Source: Dysgonamonadaceae bacterium (GTDB lineage: Bacteria > Bacteroidota > Bacteroidia > Bacteroidales > Azobacteroidaceae). From it: a DNA stretch of 9,334 nt. The position numbers and the translations under genes were made by a program. The notes beneath the pieces are model-generated. The model was not told the DNA's origin. It saw nothing but the letters and a program-made list of their open reading frames with translations, and did no database searches. Shown piece after piece: positions 1 to 6,336 of this stretch (positions are counted from its first letter, which is position 1; the number at the start of each line of letters is the position of its first letter). Location of the stretch: the NCBI GenBank assembly GCA_031258895.1, contig JAIRMF010000141.1:1-9334 (forward strand), read 5' to 3'.

Positions 1-1
1 C

Positions 2-235
2 GAATATCAGTCGTGGGTCATCGGGTATATTTTCCGTTGCGTCGGGGTCCTGGTCGAAGGCGTAGAGTCGTCCTTTTGTTGAGAGGCGGTCGAGGATCAG
101 TTTGGCATGTCCGCCGCCGCCGAAAGTTGCATCCACATAGATTCCGTCGGGTTTAATGTTGAGACCTTCGACACTCTCGTGCGGCATAACGGGCAGGTGA
201 TATATTTGTGGAGCTGCTGTTTGTGGAGCGGACAT
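2..235 (-). CDS. rsmH: 16S rRNA (cytosine-1402-N4)-methyltransferase RsmH, N-terminal part (runs off the left edge)
   Basis: Translating the minus strand from the ATG at 235-233 gives 78 residues with no stop, so the gene continues past the window edge. RsmH (MraW) uses S-adenosylmethionine to methylate N4 of C1402 in the decoding centre of 16S rRNA. What is seen: the family opening YHLPVMPHESVEGL (residues 12-25), the SAM-binding glycine-rich motif DATFGGGGH (35-43), and the next strand motif AFDQDPDA (59-66). All are in the order and spacing expected of the family. The start is supported by a TAnnTTTG promoter element 16 bases upstream. In many bacteria rsmH follows mraZ in the division and cell-wall cluster; no mraZ is visible upstream here, so this gene may head its transcript. 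The identity is secure; only about a quarter of the protein is present. Confidence 0.95.
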   Translation of the reverse strand, partial: MSAPQTAAPQIYHLPVMPHESVEGLNIKPDGIYVDATFGGGGHAKLILDRLSTKGRLYAFDQDPDATENIPDDPRLIF

Positions 236-251
236 TTGTTAAAAGTTTCTG

Positions 252-259
252 CAAATTTA
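252..259 (-). promoter_or_regulatory. Putative -7 promoter element of rsmH (TAAATTTG)
   Basis: The minus strand reads TAAATTTG, a full match to the Bacteroidota sigma-ABfr -7 consensus TAnnTTTG. It ends 16 bases before the rsmH start codon, close to the spacing at the other genes in this window. No clear TTTG -33 element is seen upstream, so the call rests on the -7 match and its position alone. Confidence 0.45.
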
Positions 260-383
260 GCTGTTTTTTTTCGGATTTTCTATTTTAAGACATGTTGGAT
301 GTCCTTGGGATGTTCTGATTTGCACACCGACAGGGGATATATATGCTTTTGAACATACAATTAAGGCATATTTTACCGTGAAA

Positions 384-399
384 TGCGGAAATATCCGCA
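384..399. repeat. Short inverted repeat TGCGGA-AATA-TCCGCA
   Basis: Two perfectly complementary 6-base arms are separated by 4 bases, ending 9 bases before the first of the three 21-bp direct repeats. There is no T-run on either side, so it does not look like an intrinsic terminator. It could be a small protein-binding site or chance. Confidence 0.35.
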
Positions 400-407
400 C
401 ATTGTTT

Positions 408-470
408 ATTACATTTTTTCCGGAGAGCATTACACTTTTTCCAAAGTACATTACACTTTTTCCATAACGC
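408..470. repeat. Three tandem 21-bp direct repeats, core ATTACACTTTTTCC
   Basis: The core ATTACACTTTTTCC begins at 429 and 450, and a one-mismatch copy (ATTACATTTTTTCC) begins at 408, giving an exact 21-bp period. The remaining 7 bases of each unit vary (GGAGAGC, AAAGTAC, ATAACGC), sharing only the final C throughout. Twenty-one bases is about two helical turns, so a protein bound to each copy would sit on the same DNA face. Read on the minus strand, the units would also encode a 7-residue repeat around GKSVM, but the open frame carrying it has no other gene-like feature. The array lies about 170 bp upstream of rsmH and 230 bp upstream of hisF. Its function is unknown. Confidence 0.8.
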
Positions 471-672
471 ATGTTTCTCGTCAGGAAAAGAGGGTCGGCA
501 GGCGGAATTTGCAGGCAGCCTTACATAATATCGCAGGTATAAAGGCTGAAATTGACGGTCAGGCGTAACATGATGACGGTCGGAAATCGTGATTCGCCGG
601 CCTGTGGAGCTTAATTACAGCATGCAAAACAGGAAAACGGAAAGCTTCCGTCCCAATTGAAAATAATTGTCG

Positions 673-680
673 TAACTTTG
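673..680 (+). promoter_or_regulatory. Putative -7 promoter element of hisF (TAACTTTG)
   Basis: TAACTTTG matches the Bacteroidota -7 consensus TAnnTTTG and ends 19 bases before the hisF ATG. A TTG lies at 657-659, but it is closer than the usual -33 spacing. The position agrees with the elements seen at four other genes here, and it supports hisF being transcribed from its own promoter. Confidence 0.55.
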
Positions 681-699
681 TGGCCCAATCCCGTTAATT

Positions 700-1452
700 A
701 TGCTCGTAAAAAGAATCATCCCATGCCTCGACGTGAAAAACGGAATAACCGTCAAAGGCACTAACTTCATCAACTTTCGGGATGCCGGAGACCCCGTCGA
801 ACTCGGATTCCAATACAGCCAACAGGGCGCAGACGAACTCGTATACTTAGACATCACCGCATCACATGAGGGCAGGAAAACTTTCCTCGACCTCGTCCGT
901 CGCGTTGCCGCAAATATCAATATCCCATTCACGGTTGGAGGCGGCGTCAACGAACTTTCCGACGTCGATCAATTACTCAATGCCGGCGCAGACAAAGTGT
1001 CCGTCAATTCCGCCGCACTCTTAAACCCGAAACTGATAAACGAAATCGCAGACAATTTTGGGTCCCAGGTCTGCGTCTGCGCGATAGACGCCGACCTCGT
1101 CGACAACAAATGGAAATGCTTCCTGAACGGAGGACGAATCCCCACCAACCGCGAACTCTTCGAATGGGCGGAAGAGGCCGAAGAGCGCGGAGCCGGTGAA
1201 ATACTGTTCACCAGCATGGCCAATGACGGCGTCAAAACAGGATACGCAACACAGCCCCTGCAAATATTGTCCCAAAAACTCGGAATTCCGCTCATAGCGT
1301 CGGGTGGTGCAGGAACGGTCGAACATTTCAGGGACGCCTTCCTGACAGGTAAAGCAGACGCAGCATTAGCCGCCGGTGTCTTCCATTTCGGCGAAATAGA
1401 AATCCCAACACTGAAAAATTACCTCAAAGAGCAGGGAATTGCCGTCAGGTGA
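700..1452 (+). CDS. hisF: Imidazole glycerol phosphate synthase, cyclase subunit HisF
   Basis: HisF is the cyclase half of imidazole glycerol phosphate synthase. It uses ammonia released from glutamine by HisH to turn PRFAR into imidazole glycerol phosphate (to histidine) and AICAR (to purines), in the cytoplasm. The 250-residue product has normal family length and a complete (beta-alpha)8 barrel. It opens with MLVKRIIPCLDVKNG, giving catalytic Asp11. Asp130 lies in CAIDAD, a phosphate-binding loop is seen at FTVGGGVN (77-84), SMANDGVKTGY gives the later loop, and IASGGAG the second phosphate site. The end GIAVR is typical. The start is fixed by these N-terminal residues and by a promoter element 19 bases upstream. 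Unusually, neither hisA nor hisI/hisE flanks it: upstream is gene-free and downstream is a DUF4290 gene. The other his genes must be elsewhere if the pathway is complete. Confidence 0.97.
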   Translation: MLVKRIIPCLDVKNGITVKGTNFINFRDAGDPVELGFQYSQQGADELVYLDITASHEGRKTFLDLVRRVAANINIPFTVGGGVNELSDVDQLLNAGADKVSVNSAALLNPKLINEIADNFGSQVCVCAIDADLVDNKWKCFLNGGRIPTNRELFEWAEEAEERGAGEILFTSMANDGVKTGYATQPLQILSQKLGIPLIASGGAGTVEHFRDAFLTGKADAALAAGVFHFGEIEIPTLKNYLKEQGIAVR

Positions 1453-1463
1453 TTTTTTTTTAC

Positions 1464-1471
1464 TACCTTTG
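1464..1471 (+). promoter_or_regulatory. Putative -7 promoter element of the DUF4290 gene (TACCTTTG)
   Basis: TACCTTTG matches TAnnTTTG and lies between the hisF stop (1450-1452) and the DUF4290 start, ending 23 bases before that ATG. A possible -33 TTG lies at 1439-1441, 22 bases upstream. A run of nine T (1453-1461) immediately precedes the element. The ten bases TACCTTTGCA recur at the zinc-ribbon gene and, on the other strand, at typA. Confidence 0.6.
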
Positions 1472-1494
1472 CAGCCCGTTAAATTTTCCCACAA

Positions 1495-2085
1495 ATGAAT
1501 TACAATACAAAAGAAAGAGTGCTCGCCCTGCCGGAATACGGCAGAAACATCCAAAACATGATAGACCACTGCGTCTCTATCGAAGACAGAAAAGAACGAA
1601 CCCGCTGTGCCGACACAATAATAAATATAATGGGTAATATGTGTCCGTACCTTCGAGACGTGAACGACTTCAAGCATATCCTGTGGGACCACTTGGCCCT
1701 AATGTCCAACTACGCCCTCGACATAGATTACCCTTATGCCGTCAAAAAAAACGACCCGACCGCAAAACCTCCGAAACTGCCCTACCCGCAAACAAAAATA
1801 CGCTACAAACACTACGGAAAAATCCTCGAAGACATGATCCGTAAAGCAAGCAATCTCGAAGATAGCCGGAAAAAACACGAAATAGTCGGAGCGATCGCCA
1901 ATTATATGAAAAAATCCTTCCTCCTCTGGAACAAGGAAACAGTTGACGACCGGAAAATCTACGAAGACCTGAAAGAACTCTCAAACGGGAAAATTATAAT
2001 CGACGAAACCTCGCACAGACTCACCGACTCCAAGGATATACTCCTAAGAAACAACAGAAATACGGCAAAAAAGCAAAGAAAATAA
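1495..2085 (+). CDS. DUF4290 family protein, function unknown
   Basis: This 196-residue protein is recognised as DUF4290, a family essentially confined to Bacteroidota and without an assigned function. What is seen: the conserved N-terminal block LPEYGRNIQNMIDHC (12-26), IEDRKERTRCADTIINIMG, then YLRDVNDFKHILWDHLA and LDIDYPY. There is a charged middle, a second helical stretch (KHYGKILEDMIRKA and following) and a strongly basic tail (NTAKKQRK). It appears helical and soluble, with no signal peptide or membrane segment. It has its own promoter element and starts 42 bases after hisF ends. From memory, related genomes often place this gene next to murA and rimM; here it is followed by a Nif3-like gene instead. 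Codon use is strongly A- and C-rich. No enzymatic motif is recognisable, so no function is proposed. Confidence 0.9.
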   Translation: MNYNTKERVLALPEYGRNIQNMIDHCVSIEDRKERTRCADTIINIMGNMCPYLRDVNDFKHILWDHLALMSNYALDIDYPYAVKKNDPTAKPPKLPYPQTKIRYKHYGKILEDMIRKASNLEDSRKKHEIVGAIANYMKKSFLLWNKETVDDRKIYEDLKELSNGKIIIDETSHRLTDSKDILLRNNRNTAKKQRK

Positions 2086-2132
2086 ACACCAATCATTAGC
2101 ATCCGTGTTTTAGCGGCAAGGTGAATTTTTCG

Positions 2133-2140
2133 TATCCCTG
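2133..2140 (+). promoter_or_regulatory. Weak candidate -7 element of the Nif3-like gene (TATCCCTG)
   Basis: TATCCCTG departs from TAnnTTTG at two of six fixed positions, but it ends 18 bases before the Nif3-like ATG, the same spacing as the good elements elsewhere in the window. The 73-bp gap between the DUF4290 and Nif3-like genes has no other candidate. Read-through from the DUF4290 promoter is equally possible. Confidence 0.25.
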
Positions 2141-2158
2141 CAATCAAAATTCAGAGTA

Positions 2159-3253
2159 ATGAAAATCTCGGAAATCATATCGGAACTCGAACGTACCGCT
2201 CCCTTATTCCTGCAAGAGGATTTCGACAATTCCGGCATCCAAACCGGCAACCTGCATACGGAAGCGACCGGTGTTCTTGTCTGCCTTGACGTCACGGAGG
2301 CGGTGCTTTACGAGGCGGTAGACCTTGGTTGCAATTTGATTATCTCGCATCATCCCCTGATTTTCCGTCCGTTGAAGAAAGTTACGGATGGCAGCTACAT
2401 AGAACGTTGCGTAAAAATCGCCTGCAAGTACGATCTCACCGTTTATTCCTGCCATACAAATCTGGATAATGCCGCCGAAGGGGTTAATCACCTTATCGCA
2501 AAAAAATTGGGTCTGCAAAATATCCGCATTTTAAGTCCGAAGAAGAATGATCTGTTCAAACTCTCCGTCTTTGTGCCCGCCGACCATGCCAAAGCCGTCC
2601 GGGATGCACTTTTTGCCGCCGGTGCGGGCTGCATAGGGAATTACGATTCCTGCAGTTTCAACACCGAAGGTCAGGGCACTTTCCGTGCGAATGAAGATGC
2701 AAATCCGTTTATCGGAGAGAGAGGCAAACTTTACACCGGACAGGAAATCCGCATAGAGACCATTATTCCGAAGGGCAGGCAACGGGCTGCAATTCGTGCG
2801 CTACTCGACACGCATCCTTACGAGGAGCCGGCTTTCGATCTCTATCCGCTTGCGAACGAATGGTCATCTGTCGGGTCGGGTGTTGTAGGGGAATTGCCGG
2901 TCGCCGAAAACGAAACGGTTTTCCTGCGAAAAATCAAGTCGATGTTCAATTCGGAAGCGCTGAAACATTCACCCCTCACGGGCAAAAAAATTCACAGGGT
3001 CGCATTATGCGGCGGAAGCGGAGCTTTCCTCATCAGGGACGCAATTGCCGCCGGTGCGGAAATTTTCATAACGGGCGAGGCGAAATACAATGACTTTTAC
3101 GATGTGGAAAACCGTATTCTGCTTGCCGTCGCAGGCCATTATGAAACGGAAGTCTGTACAAAACAACTGTTTTATGATGTTATTCTGAAAAAAAATGCTA
3201 CCTTTGCAGTCCACTATTCAAAAGTGGATTCGAATCCAGTAAATTACATGTAA
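2159..3253 (+). CDS. Nif3-like dinuclear metal-centre hexameric protein (DUF34/YbgI-YqfO family)
   Basis: The 364-residue product is a long-form member of the Nif3/DUF34 family, toroidal hexamers with a two-metal site per subunit. The physiological role is unsettled; a GTP cyclohydrolase I type 2 label is often attached without firm proof. Visible metal ligands are His64-His65 in IISHHP, His99 and Asp103 in CHTNLD, and the HxxxE pair His327/Glu331 in GHYETE, matching the E. coli YbgI set. Between the two halves (about 130-240) sits the inserted CutA/PII-like domain of YqfO-type members, ending in HPYEEPAFDLYPL. The C-terminus TFAVHYSKVDSNPVNY is family-typical, so the frame is intact. The zinc-ribbon gene begins 12 bases after the stop and its promoter element lies inside the last codons of this gene. 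Arg and Leu codons (cgt, ttg) are used more freely than in hisF or DUF4290. Confidence 0.93.
   Translation: MKISEIISELERTAPLFLQEDFDNSGIQTGNLHTEATGVLVCLDVTEAVLYEAVDLGCNLIISHHPLIFRPLKKVTDGSYIERCVKIACKYDLTVYSCHTNLDNAAEGVNHLIAKKLGLQNIRILSPKKNDLFKLSVFVPADHAKAVRDALFAAGAGCIGNYDSCSFNTEGQGTFRANEDANPFIGERGKLYTGQEIRIETIIPKGRQRAAIRALLDTHPYEEPAFDLYPLANEWSSVGSGVVGELPVAENETVFLRKIKSMFNSEALKHSPLTGKKIHRVALCGGSGAFLIRDAIAAGAEIFITGEAKYNDFYDVENRILLAVAGHYETEVCTKQLFYDVILKKNATFAVHYSKVDSNPVNYM
3199..3206 (+). promoter_or_regulatory. Putative -7 promoter element inside the Nif3-like gene (TACCTTTG), serving the zinc-ribbon gene
   Basis: TACCTTTG, followed by CA, lies in the codons for the ATFAV segment near the C-terminus of the Nif3-like protein, 59 bases upstream of the zinc-ribbon ATG. 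The ten-base string TACCTTTGCA is identical to the one before the DUF4290 gene and the one before typA. No -33 element is evident. If active, it would give the zinc-ribbon gene a transcript of its own with a leader of about 50 bases. Confidence 0.45.
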
Positions 3254-3265
3254 ATTAATAGTATT

Positions 3266-4165
3266 ATGGAAAATAAAGAAACAATAACAGCCGCAACAAT
3301 AAACGAAAAACCGGCCGAAAACCAATCAAACGCAACAATAAACCAGCCGACGGGAGCCATGGATGGGTACAGATTAGATTTGCAGGGAACGCCGTTCGCA
3401 ACAAGTAGAGAGACTCAGTCCGCAAATGCCGCCGATTTGTCGGTAGAACAGAAATTGTTCAACCTCTATAACCTGCAATCAATACTCACGGAAGTTGATA
3501 AAATCAGAACATTGCGCGGCGAGCTTCCTCTCGAAGTACAAGACCTGGAAGATGAGGTTGCAGGCCTCAATACCCGCATACAAAACTTCCAACTTGACAG
3601 AAAAGATATTGATACCTCAATCGGTCAGCAGCGTATAAAGATTACCGATGCAAATGCACTGATAGCTAAATATAAGGAACAGTTAGACAACGTACGCAAT
3701 AACCGTGAGTTCGACAACCTCTCCAAAGAGATCGTTTATCAGGGGCTTGAGGTAGAACTTGCGGAGAAGAAGATTCGTGAATTTACCGCACGGGCCAAAG
3801 CGATTGCGGAGGAGATTACAAAATGCAGAGGGATGCTCGAAGAACGCAATGCCGACTTGAAAATAAAGAAGCAAGAGTTGAACGAAATAATTTCCGAGAC
3901 GAAGATTCAAGAAGAACAGTTACGAGAGAAAGCAAGGAAACTTGAAGTCACTGTCGACCCCCGTCTTTTGGCCGCTTTCAAACGTATCCGCAAGAATGCA
4001 GGCAACGGTCTGGCTGTGGTTTACATACAGCGAGGCGCCTGCGGTGGCTGCTTCAACAAAATTCCGCCCCAGAGGCAATTAGATATAAAACTGCGCCGGA
4101 AAACCATAGTCTGTGAACATTGCGGTCGTATCCTTATCGACCCGCAACTTGCCGGTGTAGAATAG
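3266..4165 (+). CDS. Coiled-coil protein with C-terminal C4 zinc ribbon
   Basis: This 299-residue protein belongs to the CT398-like group: a long helical hairpin followed by a zinc ribbon, proposed to bind nucleic acid or act as a scaffold but without proven activity. What is seen: a polar, low-complexity N-terminal tail (1-57), coiled coil from about 64 to 245 including LRGELPLEVQDLEDEVAGL and NNREFDNLSKEI, then NGLAVVYIQRGACGGCFN. The zinc-binding pairs are Cys259/Cys262 and Cys283/Cys286 (CEHCG), with PPQRQLDIKLRRK between them. There is no signal peptide or membrane span. An internal ATG at 3359 (Met32) is an alternative start, since the first 57 residues look unconserved; the first ATG is kept because it follows the Nif3-like stop by 12 bases. 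The pairing with a Nif3-like gene recurs in Bacteroidota and suggests, but does not show, a shared role. Confidence 0.9.
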   Translation: MENKETITAATINEKPAENQSNATINQPTGAMDGYRLDLQGTPFATSRETQSANAADLSVEQKLFNLYNLQSILTEVDKIRTLRGELPLEVQDLEDEVAGLNTRIQNFQLDRKDIDTSIGQQRIKITDANALIAKYKEQLDNVRNNREFDNLSKEIVYQGLEVELAEKKIREFTARAKAIAEEITKCRGMLEERNADLKIKKQELNEIISETKIQEEQLREKARKLEVTVDPRLLAAFKRIRKNAGNGLAVVYIQRGACGGCFNKIPPQRQLDIKLRRKTIVCEHCGRILIDPQLAGVE

Positions 4166-4184
4166 TTCATCGTAAATAAACCTT

Positions 4185-4223
4185 CGTTTCCATAGTCATC
4201 TTACGGAATGAGATTATGGAACG
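4185..4223 (+). terminator. Imperfect hairpin after the zinc-ribbon gene, possible 3'-end structure
   Basis: Starting 19 bases after the stop codon, 4185-4194 pairs with 4215-4223 (nine base pairs, with T4187 bulged; arms TTCCATA and TATGGAA). Inside this, TCAT (4196-4199) pairs with ATGA (4208-4211). No T-run follows, so it is not a textbook intrinsic terminator. It lies in the 217-bp gap between convergent genes, where transcription from the left is expected to end. The same gap holds a smaller hairpin CGCCT-GCAAA-AGGCG at 4265-4279. Confidence 0.3.
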
Positions 4224-4382
4224 GTTCGTTGTGGATAACACGGATTCCTGCAATCCTTGCCGCCCGCCTGCAAAAGGCGTAATGATACGGAAGAGGGAAT
4301 CGGTATTATCGGAGTTTTGTAGACCGGATTCGGGATTAAGACGTAGAAGATGGTGGGGATACCGGGAGTGAAGTTATGACTG

Positions 4383-6185
4383 TCATCCTTTTTTAGTTTG
4401 CTTTTTCCTTTCGTTCTCGTCAAGGATAATTTTTCTGAGCCGCATTGCTTTCGGAGTCAGTTCAACGTATTCGTCTTCTTTTATATATTCCAGAGCCTGT
4501 TCGAGACTGAACACAACCGGCGGAGCCAGCCTGACTTTTTCGTCGCTTCCCGATGCTCGTACATTGGTCAGTTTCTTCGATTTCGTAACGTTTACCGTCA
4601 GATCGCCTTCCTTGCAGTGTTCACCTACGATCTGCCCGGCATAAACATCGGTTTGCGGTTCGATAAAGAAGTGTCCTCTGTCCTGAAGTTTATCTAAGGC
4701 GTAGGCAAAAGCGTTACCTGTTTCCATAGCTATTATCGAGCCATTCTGACGCTTCTCTATATCGCCCCTCCACGGACGGAACTCGAGGAAACGGTGAGCA
4801 GTTATGGCCTCCCCGGCCGAGGCGGTCAGTATATTATTGTTCAGGCCGATTATCCCGCGTGAAGGTATCAGGAATTCGAGATGTATGCGGTCGCCTTTAC
4901 GTTCCATCGACTGCATTTCTCCTTTTCGTCGGGTAACGATGTCGATTATACGGCTTGAATATTCTTCCGGCAAATTGATATTGAGTTGTTCGACGGGTTC
5001 GTATTTGACTCCGTTTTTCTCTTTTATTATCACTTGCGGTTGCCCGACCTGCAATTCATATCCCTCGCGACGCATTGTTTCTATCAATATTGAGAGGTGC
5101 AGGATACCGCGTCCGAAGACTGTCCATGCATCGGCTGAGTTTGTTGTTTCGACACGCATTGCGAGGTTTTTGTCCAACTCTTTCATCAGTCTTTCGTAGA
5201 GGTGTCGTGACGTAACGTACTTACCGTCCTTCCCGAAGAACGGCGAGTCGTTAATAGTGAACAGCATTGACATAGTCGGTTCGTCGATTGCGATAGGTGC
5301 GAGCGGTTCGGGCTTGTCGAGGGTTGTTATGGTGTCTCCGATTTCGAAATTTTCTATCCCTATTATTGCGCAGATATCGCCGGAGCTTACCGTTTCTGTT
5401 TTTGTCATCCCGAGGCCTTCGAAGACATTGAGTTCTTTGATATGCTGTTTTACGATTGAGCCGTCACGTTTACAAAGTGCGACCGCCATACCTTCTTTGA
5501 GGGTTCCGCGGTGAACACGTCCGACCGCGATCCGTCCGACGTAATTTGAATAATTCAGTGATGTTATCTGCATTTGCGGATTTCCGTTGAGGGTTATTGG
5601 TTCGGGGATATGTTCGATGATTGCGTCGAGCACGGGCAGGATATTGTCGGAGGGTTTTCTCCAGTCGTTGCTCATCCATCCGTGTTTTGCGGACCCGTAG
5701 ATTGTTGCAAAGTCGAGTTGTTCTTCAGTTGCGTCGAGGGAGCACATGAGGTCGAAGATCATCTCTTGTACTTCTTCCGGTCGGCAGTTTGGCTTGTCGA
5801 CTTTATTGATAACGACGACGGGTTTTTTCCCCAGCGAGATTGCTTTTCCGAGTACGAAACGTGTTTGCGGCATTGGGCCCTCGAAAGCATCGACAAGGAG
5901 CAGCACTCCGTCGGCCATATTGAGCACGCGTTCCACTTCGCCGCCGAAATCGGCATGTCCCGGCGTGTCGATGATATTAATTTTGCAGTCTTTATAGTTT
6001 ATGGATACGTTTTTAGCGAGTATTGTGATACCTCTTTCGCGTTCCAGGTCGTTGTTATCGAGGAATTGGTCGAGGTCGGCTTTGTCGTTACGGAAGAGTT
6101 TTCCGGCTATCAGCATTTTATCGACGAGGGTTGTTTTGCCATGGTCAACATGGGCGATGATTGCTATATTTCTGATTTTTTGCAT
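4383..6185 (-). CDS. typA: Ribosome-associated translational GTPase TypA/BipA
   Basis: TypA (BipA) is a cytoplasmic translational GTPase of the EF-G/LepA superfamily. It binds 70S ribosomes and aids large-subunit assembly and growth under cold or other stress. The 600-residue length is normal. G-domain motifs are complete: P-loop AHVDHGKTT (11-19), switch I RERGITILAKN (49-59), DTPGH (73-77), NKVDK (127-131) and GSAKHGW (164-170). The beta-barrel domain II (VGRIAVGRVHRGTLKEG) follows, then EF-G-like domains III and V (RGILHLSILIETMRREGYE; SRGIIGLNNNILTASAGE). The C-terminal domain is the TypA-specific one, with ALDKLQDRGHFFIEP and LTNVRASGSDEKVRLAPP. The start is fixed by the N-terminal GTPase strand and a promoter element 23 bases upstream. 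The lysine-rich tail (NERKKQTKKG) ends the frame. The coding strand is A/C-rich. It is divergent from murF-alr and convergent with the zinc-ribbon gene. Confidence 0.98.
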   Translation of the reverse strand: MQKIRNIAIIAHVDHGKTTLVDKMLIAGKLFRNDKADLDQFLDNNDLERERGITILAKNVSINYKDCKINIIDTPGHADFGGEVERVLNMADGVLLLVDAFEGPMPQTRFVLGKAISLGKKPVVVINKVDKPNCRPEEVQEMIFDLMCSLDATEEQLDFATIYGSAKHGWMSNDWRKPSDNILPVLDAIIEHIPEPITLNGNPQMQITSLNYSNYVGRIAVGRVHRGTLKEGMAVALCKRDGSIVKQHIKELNVFEGLGMTKTETVSSGDICAIIGIENFEIGDTITTLDKPEPLAPIAIDEPTMSMLFTINDSPFFGKDGKYVTSRHLYERLMKELDKNLAMRVETTNSADAWTVFGRGILHLSILIETMRREGYELQVGQPQVIIKEKNGVKYEPVEQLNINLPEEYSSRIIDIVTRRKGEMQSMERKGDRIHLEFLIPSRGIIGLNNNILTASAGEAITAHRFLEFRPWRGDIEKRQNGSIIAMETGNAFAYALDKLQDRGHFFIEPQTDVYAGQIVGEHCKEGDLTVNVTKSKKLTNVRASGSDEKVRLAPPVVFSLEQALEYIKEDEYVELTPKAMRLRKIILDENERKKQTKKG

Positions 6186-6208
6186 GAGTTATTTTTAGAA
6201 AGCGGGTG

Positions 6209-6216
6209 CAAAGGTA
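6209..6216 (-). promoter_or_regulatory. Putative -7 promoter element of typA (TACCTTTG, minus strand)
   Basis: The minus strand reads TACCTTTGCA, matching TAnnTTTG and identical over ten bases to the elements at the DUF4290 and zinc-ribbon genes. It ends 23 bases before the typA start codon. No clear TTTG -33 element is seen upstream. Confidence 0.6.
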
Positions 6217-6284
6217 CGAATTTTTTCACTGACGGCGGCACACGGAGGAGTTTGGCGTTGTTGTGTATGCCGTATTTGACCTTT

Positions 6285-6298
6285 GGGAAACGTTTCCC
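6285..6298. promoter_or_regulatory. Perfect 14-bp palindrome GGGAAACGTTTCCC, candidate operator
   Basis: GGGAAACGTTTCCC is its own reverse complement over all 14 bases. It lies between the divergent -7 elements of typA (6209-6216) and murF-alr (6337-6344), with about 38 bases to the latter and 68 to the former. The AAACGTTT core with a central CG resembles operators of LacI/GalR-type repressors such as PurR and CcpA, but no regulator gene lies nearby. With no loop it would make a poor RNA hairpin, so a protein-binding site is the more natural reading. The function is inferred only. Confidence 0.45.
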
Positions 6299-6336
6299 GC
6301 TCTACAATACCGACCCCGAAAATGAAAATAAATGCC

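Larger units (their letters stand above)
236..699. other. 464-bp gene-free interval between divergent rsmH and hisF
   Basis: I find no credible protein gene here; the open frames are short and have no recognisable family features. The interval holds promoter elements for the two flanking divergent genes at its ends, three 21-bp direct repeats (408-470), and a small inverted repeat TGCGGA-AATA-TCCGCA (384-399). It also has a 6-bp-stem inverted repeat ACGGAA-AGC-TTCCGT (637-651) just upstream of the hisF promoter element. The octamer TGACGGTC occurs twice, at 553-560 and 574-581, but the flanks differ and this is probably chance. No mraZ remnant and no RNA gene was recognised. Confidence 0.7.

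Noticed and set aside
257..472. 71-codon minus-strand open frame with a 7-residue repeat around GKSVM
   Set aside because: The repeat follows automatically from the 21-bp DNA repeats staying in frame. The rest of the frame resembles no family, and no promoter-like element sits at its start. Treated as non-coding repeats; translation is not excluded.
1453..1461. Run of nine T right after the hisF stop, as an intrinsic terminator
   Set aside because: No convincing stem precedes it; only a 4-bp ACCT/AGGT pairing could be found. It leads directly into the next promoter element.
3224..3240. GTGGATTCGAATCCAG looks like a tRNA T-arm, and GGATTCGAATCC is a perfect 12-bp palindrome
   Set aside because: It is the codons for the conserved KVDSNPV end of the Nif3-like protein, and no D-arm, anticodon arm or acceptor stem can be found around it.
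4214..4423. 69-codon minus-strand open frame overlapping the 3' end of typA and the intergenic gap
   Set aside because: It starts within typA in another frame, has no family signature, and its composition looks like intergenic DNA.
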